DNA of 23,828 nucleotides from Ophiothrix spiculata (Eukaryota; Echinodermata; Ophiuroidea; Amphilepidida; Ophiotrichidae): the NCBI GenBank assembly GCA_000969725.1, contig JXSR01S059757.1; one strand, written 5' to 3'. Positions 23,530 to 23,828 of the stretch are shown piece by piece. A program made the translations under genes and the position numbers. The notes beneath the pieces were generated by a model. That model made no database searches and was not told the DNA's origin. It was given only the letters and a program-made list of their open reading frames with translations. The stretch's first letter is position 1. The number at the start of each line of letters is the position of its first letter.

Positions 23530-23828
23530 CTGTCTTTGTCTTTTCTATATGTGTTCCAAATTTTGTACAAATCCAACATTTCGTTTTTTGAGTTAGGACC
23601 GTTCAAATTTTGCAGGTTTGCGCTTTTTCTACTTTCGAGATATAGGGCTTCGAACATTGACAAAAAAGAAAACTTGGAAAAAAAAATATTAATTGATGCT
23701 TAGGTTATAAGAAACTATAAGATTATGAAAGAGAATAAATTTACACACATTTTAAGCCCATTTTGGTGAAAATCGGATTTAATTTAGCGGAGTTACAGAT
23801 TTTTTAAAAATAGCATGTTTAAATATAG

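Overview
The window looks like metazoan genomic DNA carrying a large part of one spliced gene on the minus strand. The gene is a confident USH2A (usherin) orthologue. Coding sequence is found only as exons with GT/AG borders that join in frame, separated by AT-rich introns full of small inverted-repeat transposons and one tRNA-derived SINE. The repeat style (many MITE-like palindromes, Tc1-like terminal repeats, a SINE with a conserved-looking core) suggests a marine invertebrate deuterostome, perhaps an echinoderm. The species cannot be fixed from the sequence alone, and this placement is low confidence.

Transcription runs from high to low coordinates. Eleven exons are supported: 22259-22456, 20456-20610, 19287-19488, 18491-18598, 17450-17630, 13326-16305 (2980 nt), a 120-nt exon present twice as identical copies (12001-12120 and 9944-10063), 8694-8929, 6877-7094, 3432-3617 and 2104-2178. 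With one copy of the duplicated exon, they give 4659 nt, about 1552 residues. These form the end of one fibronectin type III (FN3) domain, 15 complete FN3 domains, and a last divergent FN3-like domain. The order and landmark residues are collinear with the C-terminal FN3 run of human usherin as I remember it, ending just before the transmembrane segment. The upstream exons lie beyond 23828. The transmembrane, cytoplasmic and PDZ-binding exons should lie below position 1.

Layout from low to high coordinates: 1-1020 AT-rich tandem repeats; 2104-2178 and 3432-3617 the last two exons seen; 3690-5470 decayed upstream copies of the 3432-3617 exon, one split by a Tc1-like element; 5485-6436 MITEs and a poly-C tract; 6774-7094 an exon with an abutting partial copy; 7382-8929 MITEs plus three partial copies of the 8694-8929 exon; 9117-13228 a back-to-back 2.06-kb tandem duplication that includes a whole exon; 13326-16305 the giant exon; 16391-18452 nested and simple MITEs around one exon; 18491-20610 three exons and a five-copy array of an exon 3' end with its splice donor; 21061-22040 a MITE and a SINE; 22259-22456 the first exon; 22569-23828 more repeats in the next intron.

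The most striking point is that five of the eleven exons have local tandem copies of themselves. Copies downstream of an exon lack its acceptor half and copies upstream lack its donor half. The one whole-exon duplicate is a symmetric phase 0/0 exon. At least one array offers an in-frame extension (35 residues). No other protein-coding gene, rRNA, intact tRNA or CRISPR was found.
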